Shown here one piece after another: positions 22,052 to 32,554 of a stretch of DNA of 64,000 nucleotides. Under the pieces are notes generated by a model. That model was not told the origin of the DNA. It worked only from the letters and a program-made list of their open reading frames with translations, and made no database searches. A program made the translations under genes and the position numbers. This stretch comes from Rotaria sordida (Eukaryota; Rotifera; Eurotatoria; Philodinida; Philodinidae), in assembly GCA_905250125.1 (NCBI GenBank), contig CAJNOL010000211.1:1-64000 (forward strand), written 5' to 3'. Numbering within the stretch: the first letter of the stretch is position 1; each line of letters opens with the position of its first letter.

Positions 22052-23425
22052 TTTTTATTATTTACGAAAGATGAAACTAATAAAAGTTTGCAATCAACAG
22101 CAAAAATATTTATATTAAAAGTCTCAAGACGAAAAGAGAACGAGCAAAAATATATCCTTAGTAAAATGTTGTGCAATACTAGATGATTCATTTTGCATCC
22201 ATGAGCAATTTTCATCGATATTTTGATAGAATTTATTCATTCAAAGTAATCAACTGTGATTATATTTTCATAGTAGTCTTGTTTATTGACATACATCGAA
22301 TATCAAACTCTTTCCAAGTATGATGAATAACCACAAAAAATGAATGAATCTTATAAAAAAGAAATATTATAAAAATTCAAATGGATGTTTAGGACATATT
22401 AACTTTGTAAACTGAATTTTATTTACATCATACATAGGGTTAGTTATATTAAAGCATATTATTCTAAATTAAAATTTAATGAATTTCTATAATCGAATTA
22501 TGAATACATAGTGTTAGAAATTAAGTTGAATAATTCAAACGAGAATAGAATAATCATCATACAAAACAAATCTTACATTTAAATTAATCTCATCTGAATA
22601 AAATACGTATTTTTAAAATTGATATTGCAACACACATTATAATTGAACTGATAGAAACATTCAGAATATGAATAGCAATTATATAGAAATAGATTATATT
22701 TTGAAAGATCATTAATGAAGCTAATATAAGGAAAACATTATACTAAGGCATGCAAAGTAAATTTAATCAATTAAAAAAAACCATCATGTATATAAGAGAA
22801 ACTGAATTCTAATTAAATTCATAACTCAAATTCATATATTGACAAAACTATGAATTTGTATAATTCACATATGAATAAGCTGATGAAAATCAGCATGTTG
22901 ACTGTTATCCATGTATATACACATTAAAGTAATCTACATAGAAAAAATGAAGGCTACAATGACTTAACTTTGTTTACTTTGCGTGCTCTCTATTGATTCT
23001 AACATCCTGCACTGACTGGATCTCACTCTACCAGAATTCAAGCTATGCATTCATTAAGATAATTCTAGAAGGGTATCCAAAAAAACTATCCTACTACTAA
23101 TATATTGCAAGTAATTGGTTGAGTATCTTGCTGAAAATTGTCTCAGTACGTGAATACTTAACGATATCTTCATAAGATTTCTGATTGGCTACATGGCAAG
23201 TACCCGATGCTCTGCATTGAAAATGCTTCTACAAGTTAGCTAACTAAGCAACTAGAAGTATCTCATTTTCAAATACTGGTAAGTATCTATGATATATTAG
23301 TAGCATGATAACCACTCGAATGCTTTTATCTCAGTAGTATTATTACTAGAATGATTATCAGAACTCTATATTCAATGTTGATTATTATAAAAGCAGCGAA
23401 TAAGTTTGATTGTTTATTAAACAAG
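22052..23425. other. intergenic, nothing recognised
   Basis: AT-rich spacer of about 1.4 kb without a convincing frame or repeat. Confidence 0.45.
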
Positions 23426-24502
23426 TTACAACGAACAACATGTAGTTCCATATACTCGATTTTCACGCCAATTGATATTTGTACAATATTCATCTTTAAT
23501 CCATAACGATCTATAGTCACATGTTCGACTTATATTTGAATCTTGAACACCTAATAATGATGATGGATGTGTTTCAAGAAAAGGTTGAAATATTTTTTCA
23601 TCCAAATAATCAATGCTTGTATTGTAGAGACGTAAAAAAACTGGCCGATTACGAAAACGAGTAAGGGACGTTGGTTCGAAACTGGAAGCATTTAGCATCG
23701 AACCACCAATATCAATATATAACATATGACTCAAATCATCAACAATTAATGTTGATCGTCTACTTATAGCCAATGAATATTTACCAGTTTTTGTTAGTAA
23801 AGGCGAAAAAATTCGTAATGATGTTAAATTTGGTACATTATAAAATGGATATTTACCAATATGATCAAGTGGTTGTAATGTTTGTCTAAAATCAACACCT
23901 AGCCATATATATCGAAGTTCAGTATGATTGAATGCATAATCTGGAATGGATTGCAGTTTATCATTTTCCATACTAAAAAATTTTAAATTATGAAATTTTT
24001 TTATTATAGTAAATAAGTTGTGACTGTCTGATAAACTTGTATTTAAAGTTCTAAATACTTCAACGTAATTTTCTGTATTATTAAATGCATTAACATCAAT
24101 TGAATTTAATAATGGATTATGATATAATATAATGTTCGAAAAAGTAATGTTTCCAAAAACATTTTCTGATAGATGATTAATCTGTGTATTATGTAAAAGA
24201 AAGTCATTAAATTTCGTAAGATTATCCGATTGTTTATTTGTTGTTAATATAATACTAAGTTTAATAAAAATAGAACGCAAATCTAAGAATGAATTTTCAA
24301 TATGTTCACATACAATTGATTTTTGACGAATTGGAATCGTTTCTGTTAGAGTTGGATAGAGTACTGTTTGATCATTTGATGAATTACTCTCAATACATAA
24401 ACATGGTTCCATTAAGAAATTAGATGGGCATTGACTTTGAACAAAAATGAAGTATTGAACAATAATAAATAATAGAATCGAAAATATATATGTGTGATAC
24501 AT
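23426..24502 (-). CDS. secreted leucine-rich-repeat protein
   Basis: A single exon of 358 residues. A strong signal peptide (about 1-23) is followed by a Cys cap (C-P-S-N-F-L-M-E-P-C-L-C). Degenerate LRRs then run through residues about 90-300: F-L-L-H-N-T-Q-I-N-H-L, L-K-F-F-S-M-E-N-D-K-L-Q-S-I-P, L-R-Y-I-W-L-G-V, and L-R-L-Y-N-T-S-I-D-Y-L. A C-terminal Cys-containing cap ends the chain (C-D-Y-R-S-L-W-I-K-D-E-Y-C). Several N-x-S/T sites fit an extracellular protein. The plan resembles small secreted LRR proteins of invertebrates such as the non-catalytic subunit of the shrimp luciferase, where the LRRs bind a partner protein. The ligand is unknown and no catalytic domain is present. The neighbours do not inform its role. 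Confidence 0.8.
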   Translation of the reverse strand: MYHTYIFSILLFIIVQYFIFVQSQCPSNFLMEPCLCIESNSSNDQTVLYPTLTETIPIRQKSIVCEHIENSFLDLRSIFIKLSIILTTNKQSDNLTKFNDFLLHNTQINHLSENVFGNITFSNIILYHNPLLNSIDVNAFNNTENYVEVFRTLNTSLSDSHNLFTIIKKFHNLKFFSMENDKLQSIPDYAFNHTELRYIWLGVDFRQTLQPLDHIGKYPFYNVPNLTSLRIFSPLLTKTGKYSLAISRRSTLIVDDLSHMLYIDIGGSMLNASSFEPTSLTRFRNRPVFLRLYNTSIDYLDEKIFQPFLETHPSSLLGVQDSNISRTCDYRSLWIKDEYCTNINWRENRVYGTTCCSL

Positions 24503-24890
24503 ATTGAATAGTCTTTTGTTGAAAATAATAATAATAGTAAATACAAAAGAAGTAAAGCAACATCAAAATAAGGATTTAGATGAAGATTACAGATAAATAA
24601 ATACAGGAATAATATAATGTTAAATAGGCGATTAAAAAAAGTAAAATGTGATTCACAGTTCGACATGATATTTTTTGAAAGGATTAATAATTAAACCAAT
24701 GGTTTGAGCAATTGATTTTATTCGTAGTCAATATATTTTGAGACACATGTAAACGATTTTAGAGGGTCATCTATAAAGAGCGTTTCGGTAATGAGGAGAG
24801 AAGAGTTCGTCAAACTTGAATGGAAGGAGAATGTCAAACATTTCTGGACGTCCAGACACTTAACTTGTATATATTACAGACAACATTAAA

Positions 24891-25518
24891 CTTACGAGGG
24901 AACATTCCCAACCGTTACATCGCTTTTGAGTCGAGCGTATGCACATCATGTAGGTCCTAATGATCTATGAATACTCTGAAAAAAGTTCGTACCACTAGCT
25001 TATTACTGCCGAGATATTGCATTTTTACTGTATTTATAAGCAAAAGAGCCGTGGTCCCCTCAGGAACACTAGGAAAACTGAGTTTCGAATTTCAACTTGA
25101 AACTTTGTACAGGGACAGGTCTCAATGAAAATAGTTTATTGTGAAAGTTTCAGATCTTTTCATTGCTGCTAGTCTGAAATAAGAATATCGGAATCTGCTG
25201 GTGTATATAAGCTATTTTACTATAGTTTTATCTTAAGATAGGAACAATGAAAAGATCTGAAACTTTCACAATCAACTATTCTCATTGAGGCCTATCTCTA
25301 TGTAAAGTTTCAAGTTCAAATTCGAAACTTAGTTTTTCTAGTGTTCCTGCGGAGGCCACAGCTTTTTTTCTTAAACATACAGTAAAATACAATATCTCGG
25401 CAGTAATAAGCTAGCGGCATGAACTTTTTTCAGAGTATTCATAGAACATTAAGACCTACATGATGTGCATACGCTCGACTCAAAAACGATGTGATACTTA
25501 GGAATGTTTCCTCGTAAG
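24891..25518. mobile_element. foldback element C
   Basis: Inverted arms of about 280 bp begin CTTACGAGGGAACATTCC and end GGAATGTTTCCTCGTAAG. Inner pairs such as TGTGAAAGTTTCAGATCTTT and AGCTTATTACTGCCGAGATA have clear complements on the other arm. The spacer of about 85 bp is near 25165-25250. The arms differ by scattered changes, so the insertion is not recent. No coding capacity. The ends match those of elements B and D. Confidence 0.85.
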
Positions 25519-25749
25519 AAGCATATAGTGGAAGGTTAATTTCATATCAATGATGTCGTGAGTGGGCATGGACATGGAGAATGGGTGTGTGGGTTAGGAT
25601 ATGGTTCAATACAAGATCTCAACCATTCCAATACCTAGATCCGTTTGGATTCCTTCACAAAGTATGAATAAGAGAGAGGACTATGCTTATTGTTGAAATT
25701 ACAATTACAACCAAAGCTTCATGATAAATGTGCTTGGTTCAGTTAGGGA

Positions 25750-27900
25750 CAAGCAAATTCAAGTACCCATTTCATGGCGCTGTCTACAATCGTATTTCAG
25801 TAAACATAGGCGACAGGGAATCGGTTTTATGAAATTTCGGTTATTCGCATGTTGGAGAATTCTGATTAGATCGTTGATTATCAAGTCTAGTGTGACGAAT
25901 TCAGTAAGTGACGTCTTGCAGATGTCGCTTAAACTTGGATTAGAATCCTAGGCAAATCTTGGAATCGACATAGAGAAAGAACAGATGATCATGAAAATGG
26001 TCTGAGTCATAAATCTTCGACTTCCTGATTTTTTTCTCATATTTCTTCAAAGTGACTCAAGTTCGGCCCCTCATCTCCTCTTTAAAATCAATAAAGGTTC
26101 AATATTTCTAGTATGACTCCATTAATTATAACACTGATTTCTTATCATTTTCCAATGACAGGAGATGTGTTAAGATTGAATTCAGTTTGATGCTCATTTG
26201 CTGCAATAAAAGTACAATCGGATCGATCACGAGAGAAAAACAGATAAAGCAGTTAATATGCAGAAAAGTACTATTAGAAGAGTTCGATGTTCTGCAAACC
26301 AATGGAAGATGATACATATTTGATAAGCTACCAATTGCTTTGTTTTCTCTGACTTGGATTAATTGATACTCGAAAGTGTAGGGAGGAACGTAAAGATGGA
26401 TGTGTGATTTTCATGTTGTAATATGAAACGAGCAATTTTCATCAAACTAATCGGGGAAAAAACTCTGGAAGTGTCTACATGGTCCAAAAGATCCTTAAGT
26501 ATGTTTTTTTGTGCTGAAAGTAAAGCAAATGGACGGGCATCAGACAGATTTAGCAACTTCATAATGATAATCAGATAACATGACAAAGTCGAGTTCTCTT
26601 TCAAAGCCATAAGATTGAGAGAACGAAAAGACGTATTCGATCTTCAAAATGTGCGATCAAAGCATTCATATTAACTTTTTTCATACGATGACTGCTCCCC
26701 ATATCTTGATAAAGGTAGAAGGTAAGTGGCCATGTATTGCAACAATCCGACAATATTCGTTCCGTTTCATGATAATCAGAATTATATTGTTCTCGACAAT
26801 GGAAACTCTATGTTCAAAGACTCAACATAGGGTTGACAAAGACATGGTAGTGTCGATTTCTACAGTCATCGACCGTTCAACTTGTAGGGACAATATAAAG
26901 AAGTGATCGATACAAAAATGTATTGATACATAAAATTCAAAGTCTAGATGATAAAGCCAATCATTAACGAAGAGCAGAATGTTGAAGCAAGACACGGTTG
27001 ATTATGAACTGTTTGTTCATCCACATTTCTTTTAGCAAAGAAATCCGACGAAGTTTTTCAGGTCTTTGTTGTTTTATGGCACCTTGCCTTCACATCAGTT
27101 GGTAATCAATAGTTGTCAAAGCAGTAAAATTGCATTTAAAATACTGCTTTTGTTCTTCATGAAGTGTATTTTTCTGTGACATATTTGGACTGTTGCAGTG
27201 CAGTGAATAGAAATGAAATGAGTGATGCAGGCGTTCTGATTAAGTACTATGAACTACTTGTTTCATTAACAAGTCGTTTTACTTTTTCGATTTCTTTAAA
27301 CAATTTCTCAGCAAAAAATTCATTTCGAAATAAGTGACTATCAACTGTACTCTCAAATGATCGTTGACAAAAGTCTTGTCTTTCTCAAAGTTTTCCATAC
27401 GGATTACTGATCAGATGTTTGACTATAACAAGAATCCAGAATCTTTTCACCTTGTGAACTGTAATAGATTCACTGTCGTTGTCTAAACTTTCAGGTAACT
27501 GGAGGAGTGAAATCTTATTCGCAAACAAAGGCACGCTTCATCTTCTTGTGTAACCACCTGTTCTTCTATGGCAAGCTACTCTTACACCATCAGCAATTTG
27601 ATACTATTCTCTCACCAGTGAGATTGACTGAAACATCACCCTGGCTTATCTCAAAGTTAACAACGGACCATATTATGCTCTAAAATCATGGAGCAACCCT
27701 TATCTTATGTTTAGCATCCCAGTTAATAGAAGAATCAAAGTTAGACATGCATCATTCACAGAAAAAGTTGCTATTTGTCAAAAAATTTCATAGATATCAT
27801 CTATTTTCTCTTCACTGCTTGAAACATATTGTCACTCAAGCTCGCAGAATATTGACTAACATATAATACGTGTTATACGAAGAATGTCACTGCTTTTTTT
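25750..27900 (-). pseudogene. patchy coding-like sequence, decayed unrecognised gene
   Basis: Several minus-strand stretches look protein-coding but do not form one frame. Near 27250-27380 a frame reads F-E-S-T-V-D-S-H-L-F-R-N-E-F-F-A-E-K-L. At 26359-26610 there is K-N-I-L-K-D-L-L-D-H-V-D-T-S-R-V-F. Near 26160-26330 there is H-W-F-A-E-H-R-T-L-L-I-V-L-F. At 25755-25950, after a good TTTGCCTAG acceptor, a frame reads S-D-I-C-K-T-S-L-T-E-F-V-T-L. Stops and frame changes separate them. I recognise no family. It may be the remains of one multi-exon gene on the minus strand; a working gene with introns I failed to find is the alternative. Confidence 0.3.
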
Positions 27901-28135
27901 GTCGACGGTAGAGAGAGTATCAATTTCAATCATCATTCTTTTTGCTATTTGCACAATACGATATATGATCGTCACCGTTGCACCAATATTTACTGTAGAT
28001 CAACATGGAGTTTCATCAACCTACAGGATTCTTTGCTTTCAATACATTACCTTGAAACATAAAGAAGAAAAATAGAATGATTCATCGAATATCAATGAGT
28101 GAATAAAAGCCAACTATTGACTCTCCTTACATGAC

Positions 28136-28143
28136 TATAAAAA
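28136..28143 (+). promoter_or_regulatory. TATA box of the C2-domain gene
   Basis: TATAAAAA lies 41 bp before the ATG at 28184. Transcription would then start about 15-20 bp upstream of the ATG, giving a very short 5' leader. Confidence 0.6.
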
Positions 28144-28183
28144 GGAGTCGTGCGCTTGATAGATGCATTAATCAGTACGAATC

Positions 28184-28619
28184 ATGCCTAACGGTACACT
28201 CGAAGTAGTCGTTGCGGAAGGACGTCGTCTTAAGGATCAAGATACGTTTGGTAAAAACGATTCCTATGTGGAAGTCTACTTGGACAAAAAGTACAAACAA
28301 CGGACTACCATCATTTCGAACACGAACGATCCCGTTTGGAACGAACGATTTTCATTCAATATTCATGACGGTGACGATACCATTCATTTTGATGTCTACG
28401 ATGACGATGTCGGCGACAAAGATGCAATTGGCAAGTGTAAAGTTAAACTGAAACATGTCTTCGACGATGGAAAATATGATGAATGGGTAAAATTACCGGC
28501 GATGCTCGGACTGTCATCCAATGGCGAAATACATATCATCATGAGATTTAGAGTGAGTACTGTTCAGACAAAAGCTGTCATCTCTAATCATTGCTTCCTC
28601 TCTATTGTAGCCATCCTAA
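28184..28619 (+). CDS. small single-C2-domain protein (two exons)
   Basis: Exon 1 is 28184-28552 and exon 2 is 28611-28619. The 58-bp intron (GTGAGT donor, TATTGTAG acceptor) adds only Pro-Ser and the stop, giving 125 residues. The whole chain is one C2 domain. It begins M-P-N-G-T-L-E-V-V-V-A-E-G-R-R-L-K-D-Q-D, then N-D-S-Y-V-E-V-Y-L-D with N-D-P-V-W-N-E-R-F-S-F and D-V-Y-D-D-D-V-G-D-K-D as calcium-binding loops rich in Asp. It ends in G-E-I-H-I-I-M-R-F. Most acidic calcium ligands appear present, though N-D-S replaces the usual T/S-D-P. Small stand-alone C2 proteins that start this way are best known from plants (elicitor-responsive, phloem C2 proteins) but occur elsewhere. Likely role: calcium-dependent membrane binding. 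It has a tight TATA box and a poly(A) signal. Confidence 0.85.
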
Positions 28620-28710
28620 TTCACATGATCAACAAAGCAGCCCGATGATGGAAACAATTCTTATCTTACTCGCTTCTAATCTCTAGATGTTATGTTTTCT
28701 AATCAAGACT

Positions 28711-28720
28711 AATAAATAAA
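28711..28720 (+). terminator. poly(A) signal of the C2-domain gene
   Basis: Two overlapping AATAAA hexamers (AATAAATAAA) lie about 92 bp after the stop codon. Confidence 0.55.
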
Positions 28721-28860
28721 ACTCGTACAAGGAAAATCAATAGATATCATCAGCTATCTGTTATTGTCAGAGACTGCTGGTCAAAAATATATTGGAGCGC
28801 TTGAGAATGTGGGCGTGAATGTAGGTGTGACTAGGTGTGTGAATGTGGATGTGAGTGGGT

Positions 28861-29857
28861 TAGAGTACTGCAACCCGACCCGACCCGACCCGACCCGACC
28901 CGAACCCGCACCCGATCCGCACCCGCGGACGGGTGCGGGTTCAACCCTGTCGGGTCGGGTCGGGTGCGGGTTCAATCCTGTCGGGTCGGGTCGGGCACGG
29001 GTTCGATTAGCTGCGGGTCGGGTCGGGTGCGGGTTTGATGTTGAAAATTTCGGATTTTTTTCGGGTTACATTTTTTTCGCGATAGATGCATCTGCCCTCT
29101 ATTATTGTATACGTTAAATACAAAGAGACGACGATGATAATGAATCTCAGGATGAAGTAGCTCATTATATTAAAGCAAAAATATCGTATCCTAAAGGAGA
29201 ATCCCTCTTAAGATGGTGGCAAAGTCATTCTATTATATACAAGAAGTAAGTTGCCTTATTACTATAACATATGTCCATATGTCTACAGGAGAAGTACACC
29301 GAACTAGTATAAAACTTGATTCTCTTTAAGTTATCTTTATTGGCATGTTCTCTTTTGGCAATACCTGCAAGTTCTGCTGCGTCTGAACGAATCTTTAGTC
29401 GAGCAGGGCGCATTCTTGAAGCTCGACGTCAACAACTATCACCTGAATCACTCGATTCACTTCTTTTTTTAAGAAACTTTTAATTTGTTTTTGTATAAAT
29501 TTAAATTATGCCGTATATATTTGTATGATACCTATTGTCTTCACTGTTGATTATAGCTATTTACAATATACATTAAAGTTTTTTGTTATTTTTTGTGGTT
29601 AACATTGAAATAAAGTTGTTTATCTTTTGGAAATAAGCGAATTTAGTTTCTCGGGTCGGGTCGGGTTCGGGTTCGACTATCGGCGGGTCGGGTCGGGCTC
29701 GGGTTGAATCTTGTCGGGTCGGGTCGGGCTCGGGTTGAACCTTGTCGGGTCGGGTCGGGCTCGGGTAGAACCTTGTCGGGTCGGGTCGGGCTCGGGTCCC
29801 ACTAGAGGCCTTCGGGTCGGGTGCGGGTGCTAAAAGTCAAACCCGCGCAGTACTCTA
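28861..29857 (+). mobile_element. hAT-family transposon (hAT-1), internally deleted, with exact 8-bp target duplication
   Basis: The ends are TAGAGTACTGC and its complement GCAGTACTCTA. GAGTGGGT flanks both sides (28853-28860 and 29858-29865), an exact 8-bp target duplication as made by hAT transposases. The left subterminal region (to about 29040) and the right one (from about 29650) carry arrays of the pentamer GGGTC/GACCC with variants, mostly pointing inward. Between them is a fragment of a hAT transposase C-terminus. At 997 bp it is too short to encode a full transposase, so it would need one in trans. The intact duplication suggests a fairly young insertion. It landed in a TG-rich repeat. 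Confidence 0.92.
29124..29483 (+). pseudogene. hAT transposase C-terminal dimerisation domain fragment
   Basis: The first part reads V-A-H-Y-I-K-A-K-I-S-Y, then S-L-L-R-W-W-Q-S-H. A GTAAGT-type donor and a gap follow. It continues L-S-L-L-A-C-S-L-L-A-I-P-A-S-S-A-A-S-E-R-I-F-S, R-A-G-R-I-L-E-A-R-R-Q-Q-L, and L-L-F-L-R-N-F before the stop. The block I-P-A-(S/T)-S-A-A-S-E-R-x-F-S is the signature of the hAT dimerisation region. The two parts do not join in one open frame by any splice I can find, and the catalytic core is missing. Confidence 0.88.
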
Positions 29858-30340
29858 GAGTGGGTGCGTGTGAGTAAGTGATGCAATGGGTCTTCTTTTC
29901 ATCGTCACTGCCACTTTCACTCAATTACCAACACATCAGATCACATCCACACCCACACCCTCTGAAGCCATCTGATATCGGATCAAATCTTTTTTAATAG
30001 GATCCATAGGCCAGATTGAATCATTTGGAAACAAAGATAATACCGAGCGTTCTTCGATGCCTATAGATGAACTCAAATTACTAACAGATAAGTTGAAGAA
30101 GAGTGAATATTCTAATATCATATGTGTCAGTTATTTCAAAGCAAAAGTAAACCAAAATCATTAAGGAAGACTTCCAATATTTTCATACTTCTTGACTGAG
30201 ACATTTAAAACGTGTCAAAATTTGTTGATAGTAAGTTGAATAAGACTTTATTTTTAAAAAAGATAATATAATAATTATTCATCAATAATGAAAAGTACTT
30301 TTTTTTAATGTTTTGTGTTATTTGAATGCATAAGTTTAGT
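29858..30340. other. intergenic, nothing recognised
   Basis: A TG-rich flank of the hAT element, then AT-rich spacer up to the end of the RING-RRM gene. No gene seen. Confidence 0.45.
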
Positions 30341-32023
30341 TTAACTTGTTGGTTTGTCAACGTGAGGAGCGTAACGTGGACGTGATCTAATCAAAGAAAA
30401 ATAAATGAGTTTGGATTTGTAGTATTTTTTAAACAGACCTTTTTTTATTCTTCGCTGTTGCCTGATTGTCTTCGGGTTGTGGTTTTGGTTGATAAACTAT
30501 GGGGGAAACCTTTTCATCTTTGTTTGAAAATTCTTTACGGTTTTCCATAGCTTTAGCTTCTGGGCAGTCATGAATGTTTCCTTCTATATGAGAATAAAAT
30601 CTACTATTTATATGAGTAGTAATATCTATTGACGATTACTGTCTATTCCAGAAGCATTCAAGTTCTTTCCTTTTGAATGAAATATATTTACTTGAAGACG
30701 TGTATTCCATTGTGGAATATGTTTACCTGTGCGCAGAAAAGAAAAAACTACTTCACATATTTGAAAGATACTATATACCATTGTATTCCGCAACTGCAGC
30801 AGCGGCCGATTCCTTGTTGACATAGGTTACTTTTGCGTTACACCAGCCGTTCTTCTTGTTTGGATGTTTAAAAATAAATATTTCAGTTTTCTGATTATTT
30901 GGATTGTACTAGAAAATATCGAAATATTGGATAATACGTAAACACGTTTTCATATTCAGCTTAGTGATGCGACTAATCTTTGGATGTACTATATGTCACG
31001 TCAAACTGTACCCAAATAACTGGATAGATTAGATCATGTGCATTGGATGAGACAAATACAAGTAATAGTTGATTTTATAGGAAAATCTTCTGGCGAAGGG
31101 ATGAGCAGAACTAATCTTCTACCTATTTCAAATTTTAATCATGTTTAAACGCATCCTGTTCACTCATTGTGTAGTATGTTTGATATAAATTGTGAGAATC
31201 TAAAATTTCTTATGTATGTATAATAATGATAAGTGTACCTTGATACGTCCAACTTTTGAAAATAGATCAAATATATCATTAAATTTGACGATAGCAGGTA
31301 AATATCTGATATATATGGCATCTTCCGCATTGTGATTGGTATCATCAACGGGTGAATCTGAAACTGATGAAGCGTCACTTTCATCGTTCGGTTCATTTGT
31401 CGCTGCTAAACAAACAGTAATCGTACATGACCAACGCTTGCTTTAAAAATTCACAAAAATATTTACTTACTCTTTTGTAACTGATACATCTTTTGTGTCA
31501 GTTCCTTAATTTCTTTGTCATGTTGTTGAACATGATCGATAAGTTGTCGATTTTCAGCAATTAGTGAAGCTAATACTGGTCGCAATGGTTCAAAAATACA
31601 TGTCGTATTATGATTCTGTAATTCATCACGTGGTCCTTCCCAAGGACATTTAATGTCAGCAGCTTTACATTGAACTACTGATTTTGGACAAACCTTGTTA
31701 ATATGGTCCACAAAGTTTCCACGTTGTAAACCAGTTTGTGCACATAATATGCACTGAACACGAAGTTGATCAAGTATATTCCGCAAGGGACGACTGGCTT
31801 GGGTGAGTTCATTGATCGATAAGGGCTTCTTAACACACATAGGACATGAACAATTGTTACTCTGATTAAGCCATTGTGTGATGCATGCGCGACCATATGT
31901 ATGGTCGCATGGTGTACAAACTGGATCCTTAAGAGGCTTATGACAAATACTGCATATTAAATTTCGGTCAATGGACTGCTCATCCATGTATTCCATAAAT
32001 TCAAATTCACAACCGTCTGTCAT
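30341..32023 (-). CDS. RING-like / TRAF-type finger / coiled coil / FUS-type RRM fusion protein (six exons)
   Basis: Exons 31471-32023, 31239-31405, 30779-30908, 30640-30726, 30439-30583 and 30341-30386 give 375 residues with every junction in phase. A RING-like finger lies at residues 24-63 (C-S-I-C, P-C-D-H-T-Y-G-R-A-C, C-P-M-C); the usual H-x-x-C is H-T-Y-G, so one zinc ligand is changed. A TRAF-type finger follows (about 85-150), then a coiled coil (about 150-184) and an acidic Ser-rich linker. An RRM spans about 213-308, with RNP2 A-I-Y-I-R-Y-L-P and RNP1-like N-G-W-C-N-A-K-V-T-Y. Its layout resembles the RRM of FUS/EWS/TAF15 (I-Y-I-R-x-L-P, then G-x-I-K). The tail is basic (K-N-K-K-R-S-R-P-R-Y). 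Predicted role: an RNA-binding ubiquitin ligase or adaptor. The donor of exon 5 (GTCTGT) is the weakest site. Confidence 0.82.
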
Positions 32024-32554
32024 TAGTAATTGGAAAACAATATCTATAAATAATCTGCATTGATTTTTTAAAAACAGCTATTATTTATGGCATGTAATAG
32101 TCATTAGTTTTAGAGATGTATTAAAGTATTTTTTTAAAATGTAGCAGATTTGCGTAATTAATTAAAGAGTATCGCACTAATGAGGGAACATATTTGAGTG
32201 TCCTCCCCTGAGAATGAGTTCGAATGCATTCTATGTATTGGAAACCTCGATGAATATTTCGAATATTAATATCGTAGCTGTCCCCATTCAGGTCTCGAAA
32301 AATTAGAGTATCAAACTTTTTCATTGTTAGGCTCTCTCTTACTAGTAGATGTATTTTGTTCTTTTTCGCTTTTTTGTTAAATTTACAAGAACAAGCAGTT
32401 TTCTTTGTGAGAAGACAACTTGAAATAAACATAAGTCGATATGAAGACGCTATCTCGTTATCATAAGTGAACATATCACAACTATGTTTCTCAAGTAAAT
32501 ACTCATCTGATCGATTACTTATCGTTTTTGATAATATAGGAAAGCAGTAGATAT

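Noticed and set aside
28764-29117. Frames rich in Arg, Pro and Gly across the GGGTC arrays
   Set aside because: They arise from the pentamer repeats of hAT-1 on both strands and are not genes.
32121-32474. 117-aa frame in the left arm of foldback D and its 66-aa counterpart in the right arm
   Set aside because: They are the same inverted-repeat sequence read from each side; similarity follows from the palindrome, not from coding.
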